This document shows, piece by piece, positions 32,606-42,798 of a stretch of DNA of 64,000 nucleotides; within the stretch, counting starts at the first letter, position 1; every line of letters begins with the position of its first letter. The stretch is from NCBI RefSeq assembly GCF_019279795.1, contig NC_056743.1, positions 1,786,892,339 through 1,786,956,338 of the forward strand. The letters run 5' to 3'. A program made the translations under genes and the position numbers. Below the pieces are notes generated by a model. The model did not search any database and was not told the origin of the DNA. It saw only the letters and a program-made list of their open reading frames with translations. The DNA comes from Protopterus annectens. Lineage: Eukaryota; Chordata; Ceratodontiformes; Protopteridae.

Positions 32606-32964
32606 GCCTTGCAGATAGCAGGGTTTTGTGGCCATTAGTTTGAAGTAAGCTGTCAAATTAATTTGTTTCTCTGGCGTGAGGAAAGCCATCTGGGAAGTTG
32701 TGTTCAAGCTTGCTCCCAGGAATATAATTTGTTGACAGGGTACAAGATGTGATTTATTTTCGTTTATGGTGTACCCCAGTCAAGTTCCTTTTGTACAAAT
32801 GCCAGATGATTCAAAAGTATGTCCTGGCTTTCTGCCTGAATTAGACAATCATCCAGGTATGGTTATATTTGAATATTTCTTTGCCTGCAAAATGCAATGA
32901 CTGGAGCTGGGCACTTTGTGAACACCCCGGGTGCAGTAGATAAGCCAAAGGGCAGTGCAGAGAA
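32606..32964 (-). pseudogene. Reverse transcriptase C-terminal part of A5 (fossil)
   Basis: The motif B/C region of RT occurs in degraded form (tagataagccaaagggca in reverse, then the YLDD box region near 32850). It is cut by A6 just after the FSALPFG motif. The rest lies from 47868. Confidence 0.8.
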
Positions 32965-33039
32965 AGCACAGTTGTGTACACTTATCATAAATGTAGATGT
33001 TCGAGTGTCTTCACTGTTGCAGTCATCACTGTGGGGTTC

Positions 33040-33860
33040 TTTCTGCCTGCTTTCCATGATGAGAGTAACAAAATCTGATTCCATGAGCAATACATTTAGA
33101 AATGGTCTGTTTTGAAATAGCTTTGCCTTGGGAATTTGTTGCATAAGAAACAAACAGTTGCTGTGTTTTCCTGATATCCTTGGTTCTGTCCAGGTAAAAA
33201 TGAAGTTGCCTGTGTACATCCAAGGAATGCAAGATCCTTTTCCCCCTTATTTTGTGGATTAGTGAAAAAAGTTGGCAGGTGAGTAGTTTGATTTAAAGCC
33301 ACTTTGGAAACCACTTTAGGCATGAAAGTAGGATTAGTCCTTAAAGACACCCTATCTTGGTGAAAAATAATATAAGGTTCCACAGCCATGAGTGCTTGTA
33401 ACTCCGAGACTCTCTTGGCTGAAGTCAAAGCCAGTAGGATAGCTGTCTTCCATGATAAATACTTAATATCAGATGTGGCAGCAGGCTCAAAAGGAGGCAG
33501 AGTGAGTTTTTCCAGAACATAGTTGAGGACCAGGCAGGTATGGGGGTTGTCCTAGGGGGCCTTAAATTCTTTGCTCCTCTGAGATATTGTTTCAGAAGTG
33601 GGTGCGAAAAGATTAGAGGATCTGTATTGTAATGTGCAGAGATAGCCGAGGCATGTATTTTTAGGGAGGAGAAGGATAAACCCTTATGTAGCATGTCTGT
33701 CAGGTAAAGTAAAATCAGTGGGATATTAGGAAAGAGAGGATCCGAATCCTGAGCATGCATCCAGGTGCAAAATCTCTTCCATTTACCTGCATAAGATTTT
33801 CTAGTGCTAGGCCGTCTGGCTTCTAAGATGACATCCATGACCTGTTTGGGAAGGGTAGGA
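33040..33860 (-). pseudogene. Tyrosine recombinase of A6 (fossil)
   Basis: RRPSTRKSYAGKWKRFC, KGLSFSSLKIHASAIS, SAKRVSELQALM and FHQDRVSLRTNPTFMPK are readable. The SAKRV form replaces the usual SARRV. The C-terminal part abuts the terminal repeat. Broken. Confidence 0.8.
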
Positions 33861-33879
33861 TTAATCATAGACCCTGAAT

Positions 33880-34752
33880 TCACCAGGCTGCCAGGCTGAG
33901 AGTTTTGATATGAGAGTGCAGAACCTGGCCCTGGTGTTGGGACAAAAGATTTGGAATCTGAGGTAAAATCCAAGGAGGCTCCTGGGATAGATTCATCAGT
34001 GTTGAGTACCAAAATTGATGAGGCCAATTTGGGACCAGTAAAATCATCTTGGGTTTGTCCTGCTTGATCTTTAATAACACCCGTGGAAGAAGAGGTAGTG
34101 GAGGAAAGGCATACCCCGAGAGGTTTCTCCAACTGAATGAAAGTGCATCCACTTTCCATGCAAGTTTGTGAAATGTCCTTGTGCAAAAAATCTGTAACTG
34201 GTGGTTGAGGGGGGATGCAAATAGATCTATGTCCAGGCAGCCCCAGGTTTCTGTAATCATCTTGAATATTTGGGTGTCTAGCATTCACTTGTGTGGGTCT
34301 GACAGGTTCCTGCTCAGGCTGTCTGCCAGCATATTTTGTTTCCCTGGCAGGAACTGAGCTTGTAGATCCACTTTGCAAGCTAGAGCTGTGTTCCATAGAG
34401 TCATGGCTAGTCTGCAAAGGGGGTAGGAGTGTGAACCCCCTTGCTTGTTTATGTACCACATAACTGTGGTGTTGTCTGTCCGTATCAGTAGTTGCCCTGG
34501 TTGTAGAAGATTCCTGAAAGCCAAGAGGGCATTCTGTACAGCTAACATCTCTTTTAAATTGATATGTAGGTGCTTCTGATCCTCTGTCCAAAAACCTTGC
34601 AGGCCTTTCCCCTGCAAGTGCGCTCCCCATGCGTAATCAGAGGCGTCCGTGGTTAACACTTGGCTGGCTGGAGGCAGACTGAAGGCTTTCCCTTTGTTGT
34701 GAAGACATGCCATGGTCCACCAATGGAATTCTTGTTGTAGGCAAGACAGCAA
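33880..34752 (-). pseudogene. Dam-like and RNase H region of A6 (fossil)
   Basis: TTDASDYAWGAHLQG, LHINLKEMLAV, RTDNTTVMWYINKQGG and ADSLSRNLSDPH mark RNase H. IDLFASPLNHQL, VDALSFSWRNLSG and AFPPLPLLPRVLL mark the Dam-like domain. Both are mostly open. Confidence 0.84.
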
Positions 34753-35480
34753 TCTGTGTGTCTAGACTGTGGCAATGCTGGGACCATACACTTTTTAGGT
34801 ACCATTATATTTTTCTCATATGTAGTCTTGCATTTGGTATGAGAAGGATGCAGGAGGCCATGTAACCCAAAGCCTGCAGGAATTTCCTTGCAGTTAGCTG
34901 AGACATTAACGCCAAGGTTTTGAAAGTTGAAGCCAGCTGTAGTTGTTTTTCGGATGTCAGGAATGCCATCTGGGTTGTTGCGTTTAGAAGAGCACCCAGA
35001 AAAGTTATCTGTTGTGTGGGTGTCAAATTTGACTTTTTTATGTTCACAGTGAATCCCAGGTACTTGAGTAGATTTTGAACAAATTCCAGGTGCTGGAGTA
35101 AGACATCCTTGCTGTCTGCTTGAATAAGGCGGTCGTCCAGATAAGGGTAAATTTAAATTCTCTTGAGTCTGCAATAAGCTACTACTGGTGCCAGGCACTT
35201 GGTGAAGACCCTGGGCGCAGTAGACAAGCCAAAGGGCAGCACAGAGAATTGGTAATGTTTCGAGCTGGCCTTGAACCTGAGGTATTTTCTGCACTCCTGT
35301 CGGATAGGGATGTGTAGGTAAGCCTCCTTTAAATCCAATGTCACCATCCATGCATTTTTGCTCAACATTGGCAGGAGCTGCTGCAGAGTATGTATCTTGA
35401 ACTTTGGTATCTCCAGGAAAGTATTTAAGACTGACAGATCCAGGATGGGTCTCCATGAATTTTGTTTTCTGGGAACTAGA
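34753..35480 (-). pseudogene. Reverse transcriptase of A6 (fossil)
   Basis: RPILDLSVLNTFLEIPKF, LDLKEAYLHIPI and FSVLPFGLSTAPRVFTK are readable. The motif C position near 35110-35135 reads in a degraded form. The connection segment ARKFLQALGYMASCILLIP follows. Confidence 0.84.
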
Positions 35481-37091
35481 AAGAGCCTGTTTTCTATAAG
35501 ATTGAGGTCTGTCCTCTCCACCCCTGGGGGTGGAAGCACTCCACTGTCTAGGTCTGTAAGAGGTCTGTGCTTGGGTCCTCCCTCTGGAACGCCTATATCT
35601 ACCCCTCTGAGGCCTGTCCGAGCTGGGAAAGGACCAATTTTTAGTTGGCCAATTTCTGCTAAATCTTGGGGGCTGAACTTGTAAGAAATCCTTAACCGTT
35701 TGCATGGATTTTGCCTTATCCTCCATTTTCTTTATCACCTCTTCAGCCTTAGACCCAAACAAAACATTATGCTGAACAGGAGCATCCAGTAACTTAGCTT
35801 TCACTTGATCAGGTAAGTTTTGTTCCTTTAACCAAGCATGCCTTCTAATTACTGTGCCAGTGGCAGCCGCCCTGCATGAAGCCTCCAAAGCATCAAAACC
35901 ACAGTACAAACCAGGCTTCCCCACTTGCTCAGTAGCATGCATCAAATCGTGTAATTCCTTATTATCTGCACATGCAGAAATGGTACCTAGCTTTTGTTTC
36001 CTAACAGACATCAGGAATTGCTGATATTTTAGCATATGAAATTGACAATTTAAAGCCTTAATAGATAAAGTAGCAGAAGTGTACACTTTTTTGCCCCATC
36101 TCTCCAAAGCTCTAGAATCCTTATCTGTCGGAATAGGGTTTTTAGCAGAGGCGGCCTTAACACCCTTAGGACCCTGAGAAATGGTTTCTGGATCAGCAGT
36201 AGGATTTTTGTAAAGGAACTGGTGGGAGTCAGGGACCCTGTAATATCTGTCAGGCTTAGCAGGGGCTGGAGGAAAGGAGTCAGGAGTTAAATTAGCCTCC
36301 GAAAAGGCATCATCGACAATATCCAAAATAGGAGGAATAGCCAGGGGTCTATGTTGGGGAAGAAGAAGGAAATCCCTAAGCCTTCTCTTAGATTCAGAGT
36401 ACTCCCGTCCTTCCCAGTGAAAATGTTCCCTTATGTCATGTAAAGTTTCTCCAAAAGAAAAATCCTCAGGGGGAGAAGCTGATGGAATGGATTCCTCAGC
36501 ATCAGAATCCTCATAAGGAGGGAAAGTATATTCCTGTTCAGAGGAAGACACTGAAGAAAAAGATGCCTGATCACAGGATTCATAATCCAATTCTTGCCTT
36601 GGCCTTTTGTCTGGAGGGGGATGTGAACCCCTAATCATGGTTAGTAAGTCCTCCGCCATTTTAAGTAGCTGTTTCTGAGATTTGGGTCCCGGATCAGAAG
36701 AGGCCAGGGCTGATGTCTTAGATTTAGAAGGAGTCTTTGCCTTTGCCTTTATCAGAAGCTGAGTAGGCCTGAAAATCCCCTCGGAAGCCGGTACCTGCAC
36801 AGCGGCTCCAGACCCATCCGAGGGAGCACTGTCCGAAGGTCCTGCAGCTGTACTCAAAGGCCTAGTTGGCTCCTCGTGGGAGTCCGTTTCGGCAATTGGT
36901 TCTGAAATGGCCGACGACAGGGGCTGCGAAAGCGGCTCACTGACGGCGGCCAAACCTGTAGCTGGCTCTGCTTGTAAAACGTCGTCTGATTTGGACCTCG
37001 GAGGCCTGTCCTTATCCTTGCGTCGTTTGTGAACTCCGGCAGTCGGAAGCGTGTCCGACGACATTTTATAATTAAACCACCTGCCAAAGTA
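35481..37091 (-). pseudogene. gag-like region of A6, largely open (fossil)
   Basis: A long open stretch carries MSSDTLPTAGVHKRRKDKDR, acidic Ser-rich sequence, PDRYYRVPDSHQFLYK, DPETISQGPKGVKAA, CGFDALEASCRAAA, RRHAWLKEQNLPDQVK and an Arg/Gly-rich tail. It is interrupted on its 5' side by the Penelope-like element. The start-proximal zinc module lies beyond, at about 41870-42003. Confidence 0.84.
36893..37091. repeat. Left copy of a 199-bp direct duplication flanking the Penelope-like element
   Basis: This stretch of A6 gag recurs in direct orientation at 41634-41832 with about two differences seen by eye (cgtcgtttg / cgtcggttg and aaccacctg / aaccgcctg). It directly abuts the left terminal repeat of the element. 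It is read as a very long target-site duplication. Confidence 0.85.
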
Positions 37092-37407
37092 AAAGATGAA
37101 AGTAACGCAGTGAGACACCAACCACAAAGGAACGCAAATGCAATGTTCTTAGAAGAATCAATGGTAGCTGGCCAAAAAACTCTGGCTACTCACGAAAAGT
37201 CCAAAACTTTTATTAGAAAACACAAGATGAGCGCTTTCGCGTGGTACATCCACGCTTCATCAGATAACATTTAAAAAATCAGCTGTCGTATTTATATACA
37301 TCCGCTAAGCGCGGGAAAACTTTTCTGATTAATTAAATTAAAGTCCTAGCTACAGAGCTTACTTTAGCTGTTACGCTCAATTCACAATACTTGTAGTAAA
37401 TAAAACA
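37092..37407 (-). repeat. Left terminal repeat (pLTR) of the Penelope-like element
   Basis: It begins aaagatgaaagtaacgcag and ends gtagtaaataaaaca. It matches 41320-41635 except for about three bases (for example gctgtcgtatt / gctgtcatatt). It contains the hammerhead fold at 37224-37268. Confidence 0.9.
37224..37268 (-). ncRNA. Hammerhead ribozyme, left copy
   Basis: On the minus strand the core CTGATGA (37257-37263) is followed by stem II GCGTGG-ATGTA-CCACGC and then CGAAA (GAAA at 37235-37238). The palindromic AGCGCT then forms a minimal stem III before the predicted cleavage site (C, then ATC). A very short self-complementary stem III is the known form in Penelope-like elements, where it is thought to work as a dimer. 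Stem I is weak by eye. Confidence 0.85.
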
Positions 37408-38163
37408 TAAAAACAACAAAATAATGAAATAAAATCTTCTAAATATACATGTAGAAAAACATGTTATTTTAAAACAATATCTATCTACCAATAACAACAA
37501 TGTGTACAATAAAACTGTATATTATATATGATAATACCTTTACATCAGATTCATCTAAAAGAATCACAAATGTCCACTATAAAAAACATAACAGAAAAAC
37601 AATAATATGAAAGGCAATATTTGTGAGCTCTAACTAGTTTATAAATAACAATTTGATTTAACATAGACTACCTAAAGTCAGAAATTGTTCTAAGAGCAAT
37701 ATTATACTGTCTCTATTATTAATGGAATATACATTGCTTGAGACATTTTATTGTTAGATTAAACCTAAAACAATATAAAAGCACATATACAGATGACTAC
37801 ACCATTTAAGAATGTGTATTTAATCTGTGTGTATGTATATGTAGACAACAATAAGACAGAAACACAAAATAAAAAGTGTGTTATATATAAGTGCAGTTAT
37901 GTATTGTACAACAGAAGTGAAAATAATGTATAAAAAGCTGTTATTACCTAGATAGTAATACTGGCTTAATAGATAAAAAATTATTTAATCCTGGTGCTAT
38001 GTGCGCCCCTAATCTCAATATCCAATTAAGTTCCATGAGTGCCAGGTCATTTTCTGTATCACCACCCCTAACATTCTGCGATACCACTTGTAGAACTCTG
38101 AAACAAAAGGAGTGACTCGAGAATTCTATAATATGTTTTGCTAAGGCATTGGTGTCTACTGCT
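37408..38163. other. AT-rich 3' untranslated part of the Penelope-like element
   Basis: No coding motif was seen. The stretch lies between the left terminal repeat and the endonuclease end. Confidence 0.6.
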
Positions 38164-38390
38164 TTATGATATCGTACAAATGGTTATAACACGTTCTTGG
38201 AGTCTCCTTTTGGTCAGTCCTACATAGAATGCCTGACATTTTGTACAGGTGGCAAGATAAACCAAATTGCGGGTGTTACAATTGGCATAAAAATGTGGTC
38301 TAAACACATAATTTATATTAGGATGTTTAAAAAGTTGTTCTTTGGTTATATATTTACATCTATTGCAACCGTAACATGGAAATGTGCCTT
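38164..38390 (-). pseudogene. GIY-YIG endonuclease domain of the Penelope-like element
   Basis: A Cys-rich lead (CYGCNRCKYI) is followed by NLVYLATCTKCQAFYVGLTK and RRLQER. This corresponds to the GIY...YIG (here VYL...YVG) and Arg motif of Penelope endonucleases, which cleave target DNA. It follows the RT directly, as in the family. The reading frame differs from that of the RT stretch. Confidence 0.86.
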
Positions 38391-40240
38391 CACTCAATGT
38401 GTGTACTATATATCGCTTTGATTTCCTTATTTAGTTTAATGTTTTGATCACCACATAGAATTCTTTTGAGATTTTTACTGTTCTTATAGAGGAATTTAGG
38501 ATTCCTACCAACAATGTCTTTGGTTTGGGGATCAATAGTTAAGATATGCCAGTTGTCATAAACAATCTGTCGTACATTCCTTATATCACTAGTATAGGTT
38601 ATAGTGTATTTGACGTGTTTACTAACTGAATCTTCTTTTTTGTTGTAATTGGGATAGGACTTCATATAACTTACATCCCCATCTAGCTGCTCTGGTGGTA
38701 TTCTACATCCCAATGTTTCTTGTTTAATCTTTCTAACCATCATGGGATCATATCCCCTGTTGATGAATAATTTTTCCAAGAAAGATGCTTCTTTGATTAA
38801 ATCTGCAGTGCTACTACATAACCTAAAAATCCTCACAAATTGGCTTTTCACTATGCCATAGAAAACATGCCTGGGGTGCATGCTATCAAAGGTCAATATT
38901 GTATTTTTCCATGTTGGCTTCCTATATAGTGTGGTAACGATATTGCCTTCTGGTGTGAAACTGAGTGTAACATCAAGGAAACTTATGTGTGTAACAGAAG
39001 TTTCTTTGGTAAAGCGCAAAAATGTGGTAGTCGTTCCTAAATAATTTAGGAACGTCTCAAACTGCTCCAGGGTGCCTCCCCAAATAATTATAATGTCGTC
39101 CACAAAGCGCCTATAGAATTTGACATACTTGAACTTCTCATTGTTAAATAAAAATAGCTTCTCCCACCACAGGACTACCAAATTGGCATAAGTATTTGCA
39201 CAGGGGGTGCCCATGGCTACCCCCCACTTCTGCAAATAGTATGCATCGCCAAACATAAACGCATTATTGTGTAGTACTAGTTCTAACAGTTGACACATTA
39301 GGATGATCCTATCATTAGTAAAGGTAGTCTCTTTAGTTAGTAGTTGTCTTATATATTCCAGACCTATGTCATTCGGTATTGATGTAAATAAATTTTTTAC
39401 ATCCAAGGTTATAAGTATGTTCACTTGTTTATTATTTAATTTTAATTCCTTTATGCTGTTAAGAAGGTCATAGGTATCTTTAAGTATGGTAGGGAATTGA
39501 TTCACTACTGGTCTTAAGGTATCTTCTATAAAGGTAGAAACATGTGCTGTGACCCAATTCTCTCCTGACACAATGGGTCTGAAAGGGACTGGATATACTT
39601 CCTTATGAACCTTGGGTATCCCTTTGATCATAGGAGTGGTAGGATATTCTATATTTAAGAATTCAAATATCTCCTGGCTTATTTGGCGACACATAAGAAG
39701 GTCATAAAGGACCTCCTTAACTGTTTTCACAATGCATTGCACTTGTCTAGATGTTATTACAGTATAGGTATCAGTTTCTGATAGCATTTCAAGCATGCTG
39801 GAGATGTATTCCTGACTATCCAGAATCACCACACCCCCTCCCTTGTCAGCTGGTTTAACTACTACTTGGGAATTCTGTTTAAGTTTATTCAAACTACAAG
39901 CTTCTCCTGGTGTAAGATTGTAATATCTCCCTTTTTTTGTTGTATTGCTAAACATTAGATAATATTGATGTTCACATGCCTTCAGAAAACATTCAATATG
40001 TGTAGGTATGTTAGGAATATAGACACTCTTCGTTCTATAGCGTGCTATTTCTTGTTCATTGGAAATATCAGTGTTGAATAACTTTAAACACAATTTCCTG
40101 CAAAATAGTCTAAGATCAATCAACGTATCTGTTAATGTTGCGGGAATCGCCGGGATGAAATTAAGGCCTTTATTTAAAACGCTGATACTCCATTCATCCA
40201 ATACAAGACTAGAAAGATTAAAAAGCAAGCTTGAAATCAA
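38390..40240 (-). CDS. Penelope-like reverse transcriptase (616-residue open stretch)
   Basis: The Penelope signatures are in order: KPADKGGGVVILD, TPMIKGIPKVHK, FRPIVSG, LDVKNLFTSIPND (motif A), WGVAMGTPCANTYANL (motif B), FYRRFVDDIIIIWGG (motif C, 39081-39115) and ISFLDVTLSF. Then come TLYRKPTWKN and HPRHVFYGIVKSQFVRI. The RT groups with telomerase-like RTs by known phylogeny. The core is uninterrupted. N- and C-terminal domains continue in other frames on either side. Confidence 0.92.
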   Translation of the reverse strand: MISSLLFNLSSLVLDEWSISVLNKGLNFIPAIPATLTDTLIDLRLFCRKLCLKLFNTDISNEQEIARYRTKSVYIPNIPTHIECFLKACEHQYYLMFSNTTKKGRYYNLTPGEACSLNKLKQNSQVVVKPADKGGGVVILDSQEYISSMLEMLSETDTYTVITSRQVQCIVKTVKEVLYDLLMCRQISQEIFEFLNIEYPTTPMIKGIPKVHKEVYPVPFRPIVSGENWVTAHVSTFIEDTLRPVVNQFPTILKDTYDLLNSIKELKLNNKQVNILITLDVKNLFTSIPNDIGLEYIRQLLTKETTFTNDRIILMCQLLELVLHNNAFMFGDAYYLQKWGVAMGTPCANTYANLVVLWWEKLFLFNNEKFKYVKFYRRFVDDIIIIWGGTLEQFETFLNYLGTTTTFLRFTKETSVTHISFLDVTLSFTPEGNIVTTLYRKPTWKNTILTFDSMHPRHVFYGIVKSQFVRIFRLCSSTADLIKEASFLEKLFINRGYDPMMVRKIKQETLGCRIPPEQLDGDVSYMKSYPNYNKKEDSVSKHVKYTITYTSDIRNVRQIVYDNWHILTIDPQTKDIVGRNPKFLYKNSKNLKRILCGDQNIKLNKEIKAIYSTHIE

Positions 40241-41227
40241 TACTTTTTCCTTCTGTTCTGCACGGACTGTTCCGCTGGATATTTGTTCTTGCGGGAGTCC
40301 CTGCTGTGAGACCGCCCTCTGGTTTGATACGGTAAAAAAGTTACTGTAGGTGGCAGAGCACTGGAGGTATTTTTAGGGATGGCTCCAGCAGTCTGAGACA
40401 ATGAGTGATTAAAAAAGCCTTCCTGATAATGGGGGGGGGGGGGTGTCAGCAAATACTGTTTCAGCATGGGCAACACCTAATGAAGCCGGTGTAGACGCTT
40501 CTTGGCGAAACATGGATGCTGGTATTTGAGGTAAAGGTTGAGCAGCAATATTAGCTTCTGCTGTCTGTTTGAAGGAAGTAGCAGAAGTTTCAGGCTTCGA
40601 CTGTGAAGATGCAGACTGAGAAGCTTGATATCTCGGCCAAATAAATACTTGGCCCTTTTGGAAGTCATTATAGTCACGTAGCAGCTTTTTTTGTTTAGTT
40701 GCTTTTAATCTATCACTAAACATATTTACTTGAGAGAATGTGTAGTTGATTTTGTCTATGCAATGTTGTGAGACATAACGTTCTAGCAACTGTTTATATA
40801 TTATATCAGTCTTATTCCTCAGTTCTGTTTCCAACGGCAAAAAGTAATTGAGCATCAATCTGGCATAGCTGAATCCCAATTCTATGTTTAAATCCTGCCA
40901 CTGTTTAAGAAGTTCTGGATGTGAGTCCCCATAGGTGGGCATACAAAACACCCGCATGCCCCTGGGGACTACTTTAAAGTGTATGCACGCTTCTAGATGT
41001 AACCTTTGCCAGGCATATCTTTGTAGCTGATATAAATTGTCTTCTAATGATTTTAACAAGGAATAAAAGTCTGTAAGATTCTCACCATTATCATTGATAC
41101 AGGTACGTTCCGTCTCACTTGTTAAGTCCAGAGACAATAAAGGGTTCTGATTCAAATGTATAAGTCCATTCCATAACGAAGATATCTCCCTCGGCTCCGG
41201 ATCAAGACATGTAGCAGGTTCCATCAT
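40237..41227 (-). pseudogene. N-terminal domain of the Penelope-like protein
   Basis: An open stretch of 272 residues starts MMEPATCLDPEPREISSLWN and includes FSQVNMFSDRLKATKQKKLL followed by RDYNDFQKGQVF. The latter resembles the conserved lead region before the RT in vertebrate Penelope-like proteins. A Ser/Gln/Ala-rich, poorly structured part follows, with a G-run at about 40432-40443. Its exact function is unknown. Confidence 0.65.
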
Positions 41228-41319
41228 GTGCTAGGACAACCAACCAAAAGGAAACTGCAAGATTTCAAAAGAAAGTCGTTGTCCCTGCTGAATGGATCTC
41301 TCACCAAAAAAAGCTCCAA

Positions 41320-41635
41320 AAAGATGAAAGTAACGCAGTGAGACACCAACCACAAAGGAACGCAAATGCAATGTTCTCAGAAGAATCAATGGTAGCTGGC
41401 CAAAAAACTCTGGCTACTCACGAAAAGTCCAAAACTTTTATTAGAAAACACAAGATGAGCGCTTTCGCGTGGTACATCCACGCTTCATCAGATAACATTT
41501 AAAAAATCAGCTGTCATATTTATATACATCCGCTAAGCGCGGGAAAACTTTTCTGATTAATTAAATTTAAGTCCTAGCTACAGAGCTTACTTTAGCTGTT
41601 ACGCTCAATTCACAATACTTGTAGTAAATAAAACA
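41320..41635 (-). repeat. Right terminal repeat (pLTR) of the Penelope-like element
   Basis: Direct repeat of 37092-37407 with about three differences. It ends at the start of the right flanking duplication. Confidence 0.9.
41452..41496 (-). ncRNA. Hammerhead ribozyme, right copy
   Basis: Same core as at 37224-37268, with no base change seen: CTGATGA, a GCGTGG/CCACGC stem II, CGAAA and palindromic AGCGCT stem III on the minus strand. Two ribozymes in the same direction could cut the element RNA at both ends. Confidence 0.85.
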
Positions 41636-41832
41636 ATTGGTTCTGAAATGGCCGACGACAGGGGCTGCGAAAGCGGCTCACTGACGGCGGCCAAACCTGT
41701 AGCTGGCTCTGCTTGTAAAACGTCGTCTGATTTGGACCTCGGAGGCCTGTCCTTATCCTTGCGTCGGTTGTGAACTCCGGCAGTCGGAAGCGTGTCCGAC
41801 GACATTTTATAATTAAACCGCCTGCCAAAGTA
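41634..41832. repeat. Right copy of the 199-bp flanking duplication
   Basis: Direct duplicate of 36893-37091. From 41833 the A6 gag leader continues without further repeat. Confidence 0.85.
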
Positions 41833-42003
41833 GTGAAAAGCAAAATCGTACCTCCGCTTAATAGTACGTTGGTTAAATCTAGCACAAAACCGACAACTAA
41901 CTACGTCGTGGTCAGGGCCTAAACAAGGAATACAGTAAGAGTGGAAATCCTTATGAGGTATTTGCTTCCCACAAGACATGCAATTATTAACTTTTTCTGA
42001 CAT
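41833..42003 (-). pseudogene. gag zinc module of A6 (fossil)
   Basis: It reads MSEKVNNCMSCGKQIPHKD, then HSYCIPCLGPDH and CRFCARFNQRTIKRR. The pattern is CxxC-x-H-xx-C-xx-C-x-H-x-C-xx-C. This module starts gag in the DIRS-A family and is likely nucleic-acid binding. Confidence 0.82.
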
Positions 42004-42127
42004 CGGACTGGAGCAAGAAAAAAGTTTCCCCAATGGGGTACTTAGCTTTGTGAAGAAGTCTTCGGACTGAAGCACGAAAAAATATCAGGAGTCAGCCGAC
42101 CGGCACTTGCAAACTGCTTCTACCGCA

Positions 42128-42272
42128 CGGCAAGAAAGACTGGAGAACATGGCGTCGGCTGGCAGCTTTGTACTCCTGGCGCTCTGACGTCAGGGAGCAT
42201 GACTGAACAGCCAATGCCGGACCCAGACTTTGGGATTCTGGCCGACCGAGGGCTGCCTGCCGGCAGGAAGAA
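42128..42272 (-). repeat. 5' inverted terminal repeat of A6, cut by A7
   Basis: caagaaagactggagaacat, ggcgtcggctggcagc and gactttgggattctggcc lead into gcctgccggcaggaaga. The remaining end lies at 47825-47867. Confidence 0.8.
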
Positions 42273-42520
42273 AGTACAGTTTTGTACCTACCATAAATGT
42301 AGATGTTCGAGTGCTAATACAGCTGCAGTCATGACAGATGGGTTCTCCTGCCGTCAGGCGGGTCCCCGGTCGGCCGAATTCCAAAGTCTAGGCCCGGCGT
42401 CGGTTGTCGTCGCCTCTTCCCTGATGTCAGTGCGACAGGGGTATAAAGGAACCAGCCGACGCCATTTTCTTCAGTTTTTCTTGCCTCAGATGTCAGGTGC
42501 CCCCAGAAGGAAGGCAATAC
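42273..42520 (-). repeat. 3' inverted terminal repeat of A7
   Basis: Starts agtacagttttgtacctacc and includes aggggtataaaggaacc. Its inverse lies at 47640-47824. Confidence 0.86.
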
Positions 42521-42659
42521 ATAAATTTGTGTAATAATGCAGTGCAATATAATCAAAATACAGTAGATGCAAGCAAATACATCATAAATGAATACCCCAA
42601 TCAGGTTGTATGAGGATGTGTTAGCCTATAGGCCTGTCCCAAGAGGGGAAGGAGGGAGG

Positions 42660-42775
42660 GAAACCTGGACTGCAGCTGTATTAGCACTCAAACATCTACA
42701 TTTATGGTAGGTACAAAACTGTACTATGTTCATCGTGCATACAGCTGCAGTCATAACAGATGGGTAGAATACCAA
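42660..42775 (-). repeat. Internal complementary region of A7
   Basis: gactgcagctgtattagc, ctacatttatggtaggtac, aaaactgtactatgttc, atcgtgcatacagctgcag. It holds inverted copies of both ends. Confidence 0.84.
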
Positions 42776-42798
42776 AACTAAGAAAGGGGTGGTAGGCA

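Larger units (their letters stand above)
30053..32964 (-). mobile_element. DIRS-A copy A5, part 1 (3' side)
   Basis: Copy A5 is inserted in the DIRS-B RT. Its tag cagtcatcacatttgggt appears in the 3' repeat and ICR here and, inverted (acccaaatgtgatgactg), at 50206-50223. The RT is cut at 32964/32965 by copy A6 and resumes at 47868. Confidence 0.85.
37092..41635 (-). mobile_element. Penelope-like element with terminal repeats and hammerhead ribozymes
   Basis: Two direct terminal repeats (37092-37407 and 41320-41635, 316 bp each, about three differences) bracket a minus-strand coding region. That region has an N-terminal domain (40237-41227), RT (38390-40240) and GIY-YIG endonuclease (38164-38390). 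Both repeats hold a hammerhead-type ribozyme. The near identity of the repeats points to a recent insertion into A6 gag. The coding part is spread over several frames, so the copy looks inactive. Confidence 0.9.
32965..42272 (-). mobile_element. DIRS-A copy A6, main part, carrying a Penelope-like insertion
   Basis: It starts agcacagttgtgtacac at the A5 RT. The genes run recombinase, RNase H, RT and gag. A Penelope-like element is inserted in gag (37092-41635). The 5' inverted repeat is cut at 42272 by copy A7, and its last about 43 bp are found at 47825-47867. The tag cagtcatcactgtgggg (here) and its inverse ccccacagtgatgactg (47828 onward) tie the two pieces. Broken copy. Confidence 0.86.

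Noticed and set aside
37092-41635. LTR retrotransposon with long direct repeats
   Set aside because: The direct terminal repeats look LTR-like, but the RT is of Penelope type, a GIY-YIG endonuclease follows it, and the repeats carry hammerheads.
36893-41832. Assembly artefact as the default reading of the 199-bp duplication
   Set aside because: The two copies differ at about two bases and each sits at an exact element border, which suits a real duplication better. Read-level checking would still be decisive.
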